This document shows positions 1-8,330 of a stretch of 64,000 nt of DNA, piece by piece. Origin of the DNA: Burkholderia catarinensis (lineage in GTDB: Bacteria > Pseudomonadota > Gammaproteobacteria > Burkholderiales > Burkholderiaceae). The position numbers and the translations under genes were made by a program. Under the pieces are notes generated by a model, which saw only the letters and a program-made list of their open reading frames with translations, had not been told where the DNA came from and ran no database searches. The number at the start of each line of letters is the position of its first letter. The first letter of the stretch is position 1. The DNA lies in NCBI RefSeq assembly GCF_001883705.2, contig NZ_MDEQ02000005.1, positions 62,001 through 126,000 on the forward strand, given 5' to 3'.

Positions 1-604
1 GCACGTCCTGCTGGCCCGCTTCGAGCGGATGGCCGACGCTGTGCACGCACGGCACGAACTCGCCGTCCTCGCCGAGCACGTCGTACACGTCGCGGCCCAT
101 GCGCGTCATGATCCGCATGTTCACCGCCACGTACGGGCTGTCGGACAATTCGACGCCGACGTGCGCGATCGGCGAGCCGAGCGGGCCCATCGAAAACGGC
201 ACGACGTACAGCGTGCGGCCGCGCATCGAGCCGCGGAACAGCCCGTTGAGCGTCTCGCGCATTTCGGCGGGCTCGACCCAGTTGTTGGTCGGGCCGACGT
301 CGTCGCGCGATGCCGCGCAGATGAACGTACGATCCTCCACACGCGCGACGTCGGACGGATCGGATTGTGCGAGATACGAGTTCGGGCGCTTCGCCGGGTT
401 CAGGCGCGTGAGCGTGCCCTGGTCGACCATCGCCTGGCACAGCGCGTCGTTTTCTTCCTGCGAACCGTCACACCACACGACGCGCTCGGGCTCCGTGAGC
501 GCCGCGATGCGCGACACCCAGTCGATCAGCTTGCGATGTTTGACGAAAGCCGGCGGAGCGATCAGCGGGCCGTGTGTTGCTGCGGCCAGAGTGTTTTGCG
601 ACAT
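1..604 (-). CDS. pckG: Phosphoenolpyruvate carboxykinase (GTP), N-terminal part
   Basis: GTP-dependent PEP carboxykinase makes phosphoenolpyruvate from oxaloacetate in the cytosol, the entry step of gluconeogenesis. Only the first 201 residues are in the window; the gene runs off the left edge, so the catalytic core and GTP site are not visible. The part seen carries family-typical stretches: [10 protein letters not shown] near residue 43, GPTNNW near 105 and [16 protein letters not shown] near 125, the last being part of the substrate-binding region of the GTP-type enzyme rather than the ATP-type. The start ATG at 604 follows a GGAG eight bases upstream. With isocitrate lyase 5 kb away it fits growth on acetyl-CoA-yielding substrates. 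Identification is firm. Confidence 0.93.
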   Translation of the reverse strand, partial: MSQNTLAAATHGPLIAPPAFVKHRKLIDWVSRIAALTEPERVVWCDGSQEENDALCQAMVDQGTLTRLNPAKRPNSYLAQSDPSDVARVEDRTFICAASRDDVGPTNNWVEPAEMRETLNGLFRGSMRGRTLYVVPFSMGPLGSPIAHVGVELSDSPYVAVNMRIMTRMGRDVYDVLGEDGEFVPCVHSVGHPLEAGQQDV

Positions 605-1129
605 GAGGATGTCTCCAGATTATTGGGCGGGGATGGGGGATGCGGGGTGAGCCCGCCAGATGGGAAATGCGATTGGAGCGCAGGGGGCGGCGGCGCGCAG
701 GACGGGACACGCGAGCGGAGCGCGTGTCGATGCCGCGATGCGAGCGAGAGAAGGTGATGTCTCTTTGGAAGATGCGAACGCGAGTTTCGCCATACAAGCA
801 ACCTGCCGTACAACTCCATGCCGGCCAGCATACCATCGCCGTTATTGGGCGGGCGTTGCGTTGCAACAAGAAACAAGTGTGACAGCGGGCCGGCACGGCG
901 GTTGCCCGCCGATTATTTTTACGGCGCCGTTGCGCGCGCTTTGGGGACGAAACGGCCGGGACGTCCGCCCGGCAAGGGTTTCGCGCGCGCGGCAATTTCG
1001 GGCCGCCGCTGCCGCGTGGCGACAATGCGAACGCGGGCGGCGCGTATTCGTGTTTTCGCTACTCAGGCAAACCCTGAATTAGGTTGCGGACACAAACATC
1101 CGGCTCGGGCGCTTGACGATCGTCCCCGC
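605..1129. other. Intergenic region upstream of pckG, no gene recognised
   Basis: About 525 bases separate the pckG start from the stop of the next SDR gene, both on the minus strand. Frames here read as arginine- and alanine-rich shadow sequence without a recognisable family or a good ribosome binding site. It presumably holds the pckG promoter, but no convincing promoter or operator could be picked by eye. Confidence 0.5.
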
Positions 1130-1906
1130 TCAAAACGGCGCGCCCGGCAATCCGGGGTAATACGCGCCCGCCGCCATCCCGCCGTCGACGGCCAGTTCGG
1201 CGCCGTTGCAGTACGACGCTTCGTCGCTCGCGAGGAACAGCGTCGCGCGCGCGACCTCGTCGGGCAGGCCGACACGCTGCAACGGCACGTTCGCGTAGTG
1301 CTTGTTGATTTCCTCGAGCGGCGCGCCGGTCGGGTTCGACATCGCGGTATTCACGCCGCCCGGATGGATCGAATTCACGCGCACGCCCTGATGGCCGAGT
1401 TCGAGCGCCGCGACCTTCGTCAGCCCGCGCACGCCCCACTTGCTCGACACGTACGCGGCCAGCGCGTTCACGCCGCGCAGCCCGTCCACCGAAGAGATGT
1501 TGACGATCGACCCGCGCTTCTGCGCGATCATGTGCGGCGCGATCGTGCGGATACCGACGAACGTGCCGACGAGGTTGATCGACACCGCGCGTTCGAAATC
1601 GCGTTTCGACAGCTCGGTGATGCCGCCGAACGTCAGCACGGCCGCGTTGTTGACGAGCACGTCGATACGGCCGAACTGCTCGACCGTCGCTTCGGTCACG
1701 CGCACCCAGCTCGCCTCGTCGGCCACATCGAGCCGCATGAAGCGCGCCGCGCTGCCGAGCTCGCGCGCGAGCGCTTCGCCTTCCGCGTCGAGCACGTCGC
1801 CGATCACGACACGCGCGCCCGCTTCGACGAACAGCCTGCACGTCGCCGCGCCCATGCCGCGGGCGCCGCCCGTGACGATCGCTACCCTTCCTTCCAGTCG
1901 ACCCAT
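1130..1906 (-). CDS. SDR oxidoreductase, 3-alpha(20-beta)-hydroxysteroid dehydrogenase-like
   Basis: A 258-residue classical short-chain dehydrogenase, predicted to interconvert a hydroxyl and a ketone with NAD(P)(H). The Rossmann motif TGGARGMG lies near residue 12, NNAA near 88, the catalytic Ser in NISSV near 139 and YVSSK near 152. The overall pattern, including SKWGVRGL after the active site and the HPGG and GAELAVDGG segments, resembles bacterial 3-alpha/20-beta-hydroxysteroid dehydrogenases. It is last in a minus-strand block of three SDRs and a SnoaL-fold protein (4199 to 1130). A steroid substrate is inference from this similarity and from the steroid operon further right; the substrate cannot be read from sequence. 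Confidence 0.85.
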   Translation of the reverse strand: MGRLEGRVAIVTGGARGMGAATCRLFVEAGARVVIGDVLDAEGEALARELGSAARFMRLDVADEASWVRVTEATVEQFGRIDVLVNNAAVLTFGGITELSKRDFERAVSINLVGTFVGIRTIAPHMIAQKRGSIVNISSVDGLRGVNALAAYVSSKWGVRGLTKVAALELGHQGVRVNSIHPGGVNTAMSNPTGAPLEEINKHYANVPLQRVGLPDEVARATLFLASDEASYCNGAELAVDGGMAAGAYYPGLPGAPF

Positions 1907-2016
1907 GTCGTCCTCTCTTCGATTCCGGTTTGCCGGCTGCCACGCGCACGCATGCCCGTGCTTGCCGGACCCATGACCGGCACGCGGCACGCGCCGCGCG
2001 CCTTCGGTGCCTGCCG

Positions 2017-2772
2017 TCAGCCCCAGTACGCCTGCCCGCCGTCGAGCGGCAGCGTCGCGCCCGTCAGGTACGCGGCATCGCGGCTCGCGAGAAACACGAT
2101 CGCGCGCCCGATGTCGTGCTCGCAGTCGCCCACGCGGCCGAGCGGAATCGTGCGGAAGAACGCCGCGGCTTCCTGCGGATTCGCATCGACCCAGCCTTTC
2201 AGGCCCGGCGACAACGCATGCGGCGCGACCGCGTTCACGCGGATGCCGTCCGCGCCCCATTCGCAGGCGGCCGCGCGCGTCAATGCACGAATCGCCTCCT
2301 TCGTCGCCGCGTATGCGCCGTAACCCGACGCATCCCAGCGCACCGCGGCCGACGACGCGAAATTGACGATCACGCCGTCGCCCTTCAGATGCGAATGGCA
2401 CGCGCGCATCATTCGCAGCGTCGCGATCGGCCCCGATTCGAGCCCGGCGAGAAAATCCGCGTCGGTCACGTCGAGCAGGCGGCCGAGCGGTACGACCTGC
2501 GCGTTGTTGATCAGGATCTGCACGCCACCGAATCGCTCGACGACGGCATCGACGCACTGTGCGATCTGCGCGGCGTCCATCACGTCGCACATGAACGGCT
2601 CCGCGATGCCGCCGCGCGCACGGATCGCGTCGCAGGTCGCGAGCAGCTTGTCGCGGGTACGACCGGCCACCGCGACCTGCGCGCCTTCGGCCGCGAGCGC
2701 ATGCGCGACGCCCTGGCCGACGCCCTGCCCCGCGCCCGTCACGAGCGCGACCTTGCCCTTCAGGATGCCCAT
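2017..2772 (-). CDS. SDR family oxidoreductase
   Basis: A 251-residue short-chain dehydrogenase with TGAGQGVGQG near residue 12 for NAD(P) binding, catalytic Ser in FASSAA near 138 and YAATK near 153. The usual NNAG is NNAQ here, a mild variation near residue 87. The C-terminus LTGATLPLDGGQAYWG is typical of FabG-like SDRs. It starts nine bases after the stop of the next upstream SDR gene, so both are very likely on one transcript. Substrate unknown; the block context suggests a cyclic alcohol or ketone. Confidence 0.85.
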   Translation of the reverse strand: MGILKGKVALVTGAGQGVGQGVAHALAAEGAQVAVAGRTRDKLLATCDAIRARGGIAEPFMCDVMDAAQIAQCVDAVVERFGGVQILINNAQVVPLGRLLDVTDADFLAGLESGPIATLRMMRACHSHLKGDGVIVNFASSAAVRWDASGYGAYAATKEAIRALTRAAACEWGADGIRVNAVAPHALSPGLKGWVDANPQEAAAFFRTIPLGRVGDCEHDIGRAIVFLASRDAAYLTGATLPLDGGQAYWG

Positions 2773-2781
2773 GCGCGCTCC

Positions 2782-3648
2782 TCAGGCGACGATCGCCGGA
2801 TGGGCCTGCACGGGCCCGCCCAGCAGCTCGCGGTACGACGGCGGCTGCTTGCCGTCGAGATCGGCGATGCCGTACTGCAGCGCGGCTTCCGCGCCGACGA
2901 GCACCTGCCCCGACAGCGCCATGCGCTGCGGATCGCCGTGGATCGCGTGAATCACGCGGCCCGTGAACTCCGGGCTTTCGGCGACGAGCGAGAACTCCTT
3001 GTAGAGGTCCGGATGCTCTTCCCACACCCGTGTCGTGCGCTCGGTGCGCAACGGGCCCATCCAGATCGACACGGCCGCGACATCGAACGGCTTCAGGTCG
3101 ACGGCCATGTCCTTCGCGAACTTGTCGACGCCGGATTTCTGCGCGCCGTACGCCGCGCCGTGCATGTAGCAGCTCGCGCCGAACGACGACGTGAACGCGA
3201 TCAGCCCGCTGCGGCGCTTCGCCATCAGCGGCGCCGCGTGCCAGCTCGCGACATACGCCGAGCGCAGCCCGACGTCGAGGATGTTCACGAGATCGAGCGG
3301 CTTCTCCCAGAACGGGCCCGGCAGGATCAACTGGTCGTGCAGGCAGGTCGCGTTGTTGACGAGGATGTCGAGCCGCCCGCTGTCGCGTTCGACGCGCTCG
3401 AACAGCGCCTTGACCTGCGCGTCGTCCGCGTGGTCGCACGCCACCGCGATCCCGCGGCCGCCGAGCGCATCGATCTCGCGCGCGGTCCCGTGAATCGTGC
3501 CGGGCAGCGGCGCATCGCCTTCTTGCTGCGAACGGCCCGTCACGTAGACGGTCATGCCGGCCGCGCCGAGCGCGCGCGCGATGCCCTTGCCCGCGCCGCG
3601 CGATGCGCCCGTCACGACGGCGACCGGCGCATCGTGGTTCTGTGTCAT
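2782..3648 (-). CDS. SDR family oxidoreductase, DHRS1-like
   Basis: A 288-residue SDR with TGASRGAGKGIARAL near residue 12, NNAT near 98, Ser in FTSSF near 150 and YGAQK near 163. The long insert after the cofactor region (DQLILPGPFWEKPLD) and the segment WMGPLRTERT following the active site recall the DHRS1 group, whose natural substrates include steroids and other carbonyls in animals. The ATG at 3648 was preferred over an upstream in-frame ATG at 3699 because AGGAGA precedes it at a good distance. First SDR of the block, following the SnoaL-fold gene. Substrate unknown. Confidence 0.84.
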   Translation of the reverse strand: MTQNHDAPVAVVTGASRGAGKGIARALGAAGMTVYVTGRSQQEGDAPLPGTIHGTAREIDALGGRGIAVACDHADDAQVKALFERVERDSGRLDILVNNATCLHDQLILPGPFWEKPLDLVNILDVGLRSAYVASWHAAPLMAKRRSGLIAFTSSFGASCYMHGAAYGAQKSGVDKFAKDMAVDLKPFDVAAVSIWMGPLRTERTTRVWEEHPDLYKEFSLVAESPEFTGRVIHAIHGDPQRMALSGQVLVGAEAALQYGIADLDGKQPPSYRELLGGPVQAHPAIVA

Positions 3649-3698
3649 GTTCGATGTCTCCTGTGGAAGGTGCGCCACGCACGTGGCGCTGGCGTGCA

Positions 3699-4199
3699 TC
3701 AGGCAGCCGGCGGCTGCGCGCCGGCGAACAGCACGCCCGGCGCGTCGCCTTCATAGCGGGCCGACAACGTCGACGTGACGACGCAGCGCGTGCCCGCGAT
3801 CCTCCATTCGCCGTCGACCTTCCGGTATTCGTCGTCGTAATACGCGCCGAGCTGCGTGAGCGTGCGCGCGTTCGTGTCGATCATCTGATAGTGCAGGCCC
3901 CACGTGCCGCGCGCATGCGTGTCGTCGAGCACGGCGATGTCGGGATTCACGCCGTGGTGCATCTCGACGATGTGCGGATGGCAGCCGAGTTGCTCGAACA
4001 CGTCGACGAGCGCGTCGCGCGTGTCGAACGTGCCGATCCGGCCGTAGTCGATGGGCACGCGGCCGGCCACGAAGCAGTCGCGCATCCCTTGCGGATCCTT
4101 GCGGTCGCAGCACGTGAAATAGCGCGCCTTCAGGCGGCGGATCGCATCGGCGTCCTCCAGCCTGCGTACGCGCGTTTCCAGCGATTCGATGAGAGTCAT
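3699..4199 (-). CDS. SnoaL/NTF2-like fold protein
   Basis: A 166-residue protein with the SnoaL_4 pattern: an N-terminal helix (ETRVRRLEDADAIRRLKARYF), then MHHGVNPDI, GTWGLHYQM and YYDDEYRKVDGEWRI. This fold includes ketosteroid isomerases, polyketide cyclases and hydroxysteroid dehydratases such as BaiE. The start at 4199 has an AAGGAGACGG ribosome site just upstream; the longer frame to 4400 has none. It heads the minus-strand SDR block and is divergent from another SnoaL-fold gene at 4412. A dehydratase or isomerase acting with the SDRs is a reasonable inference but not shown. Confidence 0.82.
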   Translation of the reverse strand: MTLIESLETRVRRLEDADAIRRLKARYFTCCDRKDPQGMRDCFVAGRVPIDYGRIGTFDTRDALVDVFEQLGCHPHIVEMHHGVNPDIAVLDDTHARGTWGLHYQMIDTNARTLTQLGAYYDDEYRKVDGEWRIAGTRCVVTSTLSARYEGDAPGVLFAGAQPPAA

Positions 4200-4411
4200 T
4201 CCGTCTCCTTGGTCGGTGCCGGCGCGGTTCGAAGGCCGCGTCGATGCCACGTTACCGCCGCGCGATGCGCCGGCCATCACCCGTTCGGATGAAATCGGCG
4301 AATCGCGCAGGCGGCGTCGCGGGCATGCGCGCCCGGCGTTCGTCCGAACAGACGATGTGACGCAGGCAGCTTCGTTCCTACCATCGAACGACACCACCAC
4401 GAGACACGGCG
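4200..4411. promoter_or_regulatory. Divergent promoter region between two SnoaL-fold genes
   Basis: The 212 bases between two oppositely oriented SnoaL-fold genes must hold promoters for both the SDR block (leftward) and the SnoaL/EthD pair (rightward). No operator palindrome was obvious by eye. Confidence 0.45.
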
Positions 4412-4924
4412 ATGGACGACACGACCCGCACGCTCCATGAATACGAGCAGATCCGACAGTTGAAGTACCGGTATTTCCGCGCGATCGACACGCACGACTG
4501 GGCGCTGCTCGCGGATTGCCTGACCGAGGACTGTGAGGCGCGGCTGTACGGCGGACGCTATGCGTACGACGGCCGCGACGCGTTCGTATCGAGCCTGCGC
4601 GAGCTGATCGGCAAGCCGACCTTCCTGACGATGCATCACGGCCATCACCCGGAGCTCACGCTGGTCTCGGCCGATCACGCATGCGGCGTGTGGTTTCTCG
4701 AGGATCACGCGATCAATCTGGAGGACAACTACCTGCTGCACGGCACCGCGTTCTACGACGACCAGTACGTGAAGCGCGACGGCGTGTGGCGCATTCACGC
4801 GACGCGCCACGAGCGGCTGTTCGAAACCGTCACGTCGCCGATCCCGCCGTCGTTCACGCTGACCGCGAACCGGTTCGCGCCGGGCGCGCACCGGGCGGCC
4901 GGATCGACGGCCGCCGTTTCTTGA
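4412..4924 (+). CDS. SnoaL/NTF2-like fold protein
   Basis: A 170-residue SnoaL_4-type protein: EYEQIRQLKYRYFRAID near the N-terminus, MHHGHHPEL near residue 74, GVWFLEDHAINLED and FYDDQYVKRDGVWRI near 115. It resembles the divergent neighbour at 3699-4199 and may be a distant paralogue with a related but different substrate. Members of this fold include steroid dehydratases and isomerases. It is followed after 50 bases by an EthD-domain gene on the same strand. Function is not established by sequence. Confidence 0.82.
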   Translation: MDDTTRTLHEYEQIRQLKYRYFRAIDTHDWALLADCLTEDCEARLYGGRYAYDGRDAFVSSLRELIGKPTFLTMHHGHHPELTLVSADHACGVWFLEDHAINLEDNYLLHGTAFYDDQYVKRDGVWRIHATRHERLFETVTSPIPPSFTLTANRFAPGAHRAAGSTAAVS

Positions 4925-4974
4925 ACCCCGGCGGCAGCGCCGCCGATCCCGTCATTCCCCCTGGAGCCGGAACA

Positions 4975-5691
4975 ATGGAGAAAGTCATTTACGTGTTGTG
5001 GCGCGATGCGCAGGCCGCGCTCGATCAGTGGAGCCGCACGGTGCGCGCGCAGCTCGCCGACACGCTGCTGTCGCTCGGCGCGCACGGCGTGCAGGTGAAC
5101 CTCGCCGATGCCGAGGTCGCGCCGGCCGCCGGCCTGAAGCAGACCAACACGCACCCGGGCATCGACGGGATCGTCGCGGTGTGGGTCGACAGCGCCAACG
5201 CGATGTTCCGCCAGCCGTTCGACGATGCGGTGCGCGCGGTGGTCCCGCACATGGCCGCGTATCTCGTCACCGAGTCGCAGCCGATTCCGAACACGCGCTT
5301 CCCGGCGCGGCCGGGCGAGCGCACGACCGGCTTCTCGCAGCTCGCGTTCCTGAAACGGCCGCCGCGCCTCACGCACGAAGCGTGGCTCGACGTCTGGCAC
5401 GGCCATCACACGCGCGTCGCGATCGATACGCAGGACAACTTCCTGTACGTGCAGAACGTGGTCGTGCGCGCGCTCACGCATGCGGCGCCCGGTTACGACG
5501 CGATCGTCGAGGAGTGCTTTCCCGCTGCGGCGATGACCGATCCGCACGCGTTCTTCGATGCGCTCGGCGACGACGAGAAATTCCAGCGCAACGTGGCCGA
5601 AATGATGGATAGCTGCGCGCGCTTCATCGATTTCGACAAGATCGACGTGGTGCCGACGAGCCAGTACGTCGTGAAGGCCGTGCGCGGGTAA
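4975..5691 (+). CDS. EthD domain-containing protein
   Basis: A 238-residue protein of the EthD/dimeric alpha-beta barrel type. The C-terminal half carries the characteristic FLKRPPRLTHEAWLDVWHGHHTRVA near residue 125, typical of EthD domains, with a second weaker half at the N-terminus. EthD-like proteins are small enzymes or accessory proteins of catabolic clusters whose chemistry is mostly unknown. The ATG at 4975 is preceded by a TGGAG site. It lies downstream of the SnoaL-fold gene, a pairing also seen with SDRs in polycyclic and terpenoid degradation clusters. Ends 79 bases before the convergent aceA. Confidence 0.8.
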   Translation: MEKVIYVLWRDAQAALDQWSRTVRAQLADTLLSLGAHGVQVNLADAEVAPAAGLKQTNTHPGIDGIVAVWVDSANAMFRQPFDDAVRAVVPHMAAYLVTESQPIPNTRFPARPGERTTGFSQLAFLKRPPRLTHEAWLDVWHGHHTRVAIDTQDNFLYVQNVVVRALTHAAPGYDAIVEECFPAAAMTDPHAFFDALGDDEKFQRNVAEMMDSCARFIDFDKIDVVPTSQYVVKAVRG

Positions 5692-5712
5692 GCCGCCGCG
5701 ATCGCGCGGACG

Positions 5713-5746
5713 AAAAAAAACGCCAACCCGCGATGACGGGTTGGCG
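5713..5746 (-). terminator. Rho-independent terminator of aceA
   Basis: A perfect 10-bp stem (CGCCAACCCG at 5721-5730 pairing with 5737-5746), a six-base loop, and eight T residues on the minus strand at 5720-5713. The T-run lies after the stem only for minus-strand transcription, so it terminates aceA; for the plus-strand EthD gene it would be a hairpin without a T-tract. Confidence 0.92.
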
Positions 5747-5769
5747 CCGTGCTTCGGCTCTGACCGGTA

Positions 5770-7350
5770 TCAGAACTGGTTCATCGTGTTGTCCTTGCCG
5801 GCCGCCTTCAGCGCCGCTTCGCCGCTGAAGTACTCCTTGTGATCGTCGCCGATATCCGAGCCGGACATGTTCTGGTGCTTCACGCACGCGATGCCCTGAC
5901 GGATTTCCTTGCGCTGCACGCCCGCCACGTAGCCCAGCATGCCCTGGTCGCCGAAGTATTCCTTGGCCAGGTTGTCGGTCGACAGCGCAGCCGTGTGGTA
6001 CGTCGGCAGCGTGATCAGGTGATGGAAGATGCCTGCTTCACGCGACGCGTCGGCCTGGAACGTGCGGATCTTCTCGTCGGCGAGCGCAGCCAGTTCCGTC
6101 TCGTCGTATTCCACGCTCATCAGCTGAGCCCGGTCGTAGGCCGACACGTCCTTGCCTGCCGCCTTCAGCGCGTCGTACGCCTGCTGGCGGAAATTCAGCG
6201 TCCAGTTGAACGACGGGCTGTTGTTGTACACCAGCTTCGCGTTCGGGATCACCTTGCGGATCTCGCTGACCATGCCGCCGATCTGCGAGATATGCGGTTT
6301 TTCGGTTTCGATCCACAGCAGGTCGGCGCCGTTTTGCAGCGACGTGATGCAGTCCAGCACGCAGCGCGCTTCGCCCGTGCCGGCGCGGAACTGGAACAGG
6401 TTGCTCGGCAGGCGCTTCGGACGCAGCAGCTTGCCGTCGCGCTTGATGACGACGTCGCCGTTGCCCAGTGCGTCGGCCGAAATTTCATCGCAATCGAGGA
6501 ACGAATTGTATTGGTCGCCCAGGTCGCCCGGCGTGTTGGTCACGGCGATCTGCTTGGTCAGGCCGGCGCCGAGCGAATCGGTACGGGCCACGATGATGCC
6601 GTCGTCCACGCCCAGTTCCAGGAACGCGTAGCGGATCGCGCGGATCTTCGCGAGGAAATCCTCGTGCGGCACGGTGACCTTGCCGTCCTGGTGGCCGCAC
6701 TGCTTCTCGTCGGACACCTGGTTCTCGATCTGGATGCAGCATGCGCCCGCTTCGATGAACTGCTTGGCCAGCAGGTAGGTCGCTTCCGCGTTGCCGAACC
6801 CGGCGTCGATGTCCGCGATGATCGGCACGACGTGCGTGACGTGGTTGTCGATCTTTTCCTGGATCGCGGCCTTGGCGGCGCCTTCGGCGGCATCCAGCTG
6901 GCGGAACAGGCCACCCAGCTCACGGGCGTCGGCCTGGCGCAGGAACGTGTACAGCTCGCGGATCAGCGCGCTGACGGACGTCTTTTCGTGCATCGACTGG
7001 TCCGGCAGCGGGCCGAACTCGGAGCGCAGCGCTGCGACCATCCAGCCCGACAGGTACAGGTAGCGGCGTTCGGTGCTGTTGAAGTGCTTCTTGATGGAGA
7101 TCATCTTCTGCTGGCCGATGAAGCCGTGCCAGCAACCCAGCGACTGCGTGTACTTGGACGGATCGGCATCGTACGCGGCCATGTCGGCGCGCATGATCTT
7201 CGCGGTGTACCGGGCGATATCCAGGCCCGTCTTGAACTTGTTCTGCGCGCGCATGCGGGCGGCATACTCGGGGCTGATCGCATTCCACGCGCTGCCGTTG
7301 TTTTCCTTCAAACCGGCCACTGCCTTGATGTCGTCTTGATATTGGGACAT
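5770..7350 (-). CDS. aceA: Isocitrate lyase
   Basis: Splits isocitrate to glyoxylate and succinate, the first step of the glyoxylate shunt, allowing net growth on acetyl-CoA. The 526-residue length matches the long Pseudomonas/Burkholderia-type enzyme rather than the 434-residue E. coli form. The catalytic motif is KQCGH at residues 216-220 with the active-site Cys at 218; the second position is Gln instead of Lys or Arg, as in Pseudomonas AceA. DIDAGFGNAEA near 180 supplies metal/substrate residues and NNSPSFNW near 385 is conserved. It is a single-gene unit with its own terminator and a palindromic operator candidate about 115 bases upstream. Identification is firm. Confidence 0.96.
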   Translation of the reverse strand: MSQYQDDIKAVAGLKENNGSAWNAISPEYAARMRAQNKFKTGLDIARYTAKIMRADMAAYDADPSKYTQSLGCWHGFIGQQKMISIKKHFNSTERRYLYLSGWMVAALRSEFGPLPDQSMHEKTSVSALIRELYTFLRQADARELGGLFRQLDAAEGAAKAAIQEKIDNHVTHVVPIIADIDAGFGNAEATYLLAKQFIEAGACCIQIENQVSDEKQCGHQDGKVTVPHEDFLAKIRAIRYAFLELGVDDGIIVARTDSLGAGLTKQIAVTNTPGDLGDQYNSFLDCDEISADALGNGDVVIKRDGKLLRPKRLPSNLFQFRAGTGEARCVLDCITSLQNGADLLWIETEKPHISQIGGMVSEIRKVIPNAKLVYNNSPSFNWTLNFRQQAYDALKAAGKDVSAYDRAQLMSVEYDETELAALADEKIRTFQADASREAGIFHHLITLPTYHTAALSTDNLAKEYFGDQGMLGYVAGVQRKEIRQGIACVKHQNMSGSDIGDDHKEYFSGEAALKAAGKDNTMNQF

Positions 7351-7465
7351 GTCTATCTCCTGGGAACGAAGCGCATTTGAGTAAAGGGTTCAGCGTGCCC
7401 GCTCCGTGTGTCGAAGCGAACTGCATGGACTCAATGGTAACGCTGCCCGGCCCGCCTTCGATCAA

Positions 7466-7479
7466 GTCTTATATAAGAC
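7466..7479. promoter_or_regulatory. Perfect 14-bp palindrome GTCTTATATAAGAC, operator candidate for aceA
   Basis: The AT-rich, perfectly self-complementary site sits in an otherwise GC-rich genome, 116 bases upstream of the aceA start and about 290 bases before the YbaK-family gene. Palindromes of this CTTATATAAG type are typical operators for GntR/FadR-like regulators of central metabolism in betaproteobacteria; that family assignment is inference. Its position suits control of aceA. Confidence 0.6.
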
Positions 7480-7764
7480 ATAAGATATAAATTCCTGTTG
7501 ATTTTCAATGAGATAAGCAAGCGTTTTTGCGATGCAAAACAGGTTTTCAAGCGGCGGGAAGGCGGCGCGGCCGGAATTCGAAGTGAATTCCGCAATATGA
7601 AACGTGCTTTCGGCTGCTGGAGGCCGACCGCACGGTGCGCGGGCCACGACGACCGCCCGCCGCCGGTTGCTCGCGTCTTTGCCACACTCATGACAAAACG
7701 TCTATACTTGGACGATTCTTTGACCCGCGCGCCTCGCTGCGCCGGCCTGCCTGCCCGGAGCGAC

Positions 7765-8280
7765 ATGAACGACCATTCCGTTTTCGACACGCTTTGCAAC
7801 CTGCTGAATACGTCCGGTGCGCGGTTCCGCGTGCTGGAACATCCGGCCGAAGGCAAATCCGACGTGATCGCCGCGCTGCGCGGCACGCGCCCCGAACAGG
7901 GCGCGAAGGCGATGCTGTGCACGTTCAAGGATGGCGGCGACGCCACCGCGCTCGCCGTGATTCCCGGTCACCTGAAGATCGATTTCCGCAAGGTCGCCGA
8001 TGCCGTCGGCCGCCGCAAGGCGACGCTCGCGTCGCCCGACCTCGCGGCCGCCGTCACGCGCTGCGTGATGGGCGCCGTACCGCCCTTCGTGTTCGACGAC
8101 AACGTGACGCTCGTCGTCGATCCCGCGCTGGTCGAACGCAACGCCGAGATCGCATTCAACGCGGGCCGCCTCGACCGCTCGGTCGTGCTCAACGCGGCCG
8201 ACTATGTGCGGATCGCGCGCCCGCTGCTTGCCGACATCACGCGGCCGGAAATGACGGACGGCCTGGAACACGCCGGTTGA
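7765..8280 (+). CDS. YbaK/EbsC (aminoacyl-tRNA deacylase-like) protein
   Basis: A 171-residue protein of the YbaK/ProX fold, whose members hydrolyse mischarged aminoacyl-tRNAs. The pattern GARFRVLEHPAEGKSD near the N-terminus, the conserved Lys in EQGAKAMLC near residue 57, GHLKIDFRKVADAVGRRKATLA and GAVPPFVF fit the family. The frame is open further upstream, but ATG 7765 is preceded by CGGAGCGAC, a good ribosome site. It is 50 bases upstream of the YheO-like regulator and may be cotranscribed with it. Which tRNA it edits, or whether it is an enzyme at all, cannot be told. Confidence 0.8.
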   Translation: MNDHSVFDTLCNLLNTSGARFRVLEHPAEGKSDVIAALRGTRPEQGAKAMLCTFKDGGDATALAVIPGHLKIDFRKVADAVGRRKATLASPDLAAAVTRCVMGAVPPFVFDDNVTLVVDPALVERNAEIAFNAGRLDRSVVLNAADYVRIARPLLADITRPEMTDGLEHAG

Positions 8281-8330
8281 CCGTGTCCCGAAACCGGCGC
8301 ATCGATCCGAAACCCGAACGCAAACACACC

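Noticed and set aside
1130..3754. A long minus-strand open frame of 874 codons spanning three SDR genes
   Set aside because: It is an Arg/Ala-rich shadow for most of its length; three separate SDR genes in their own frames have complete motifs and ribosome sites.
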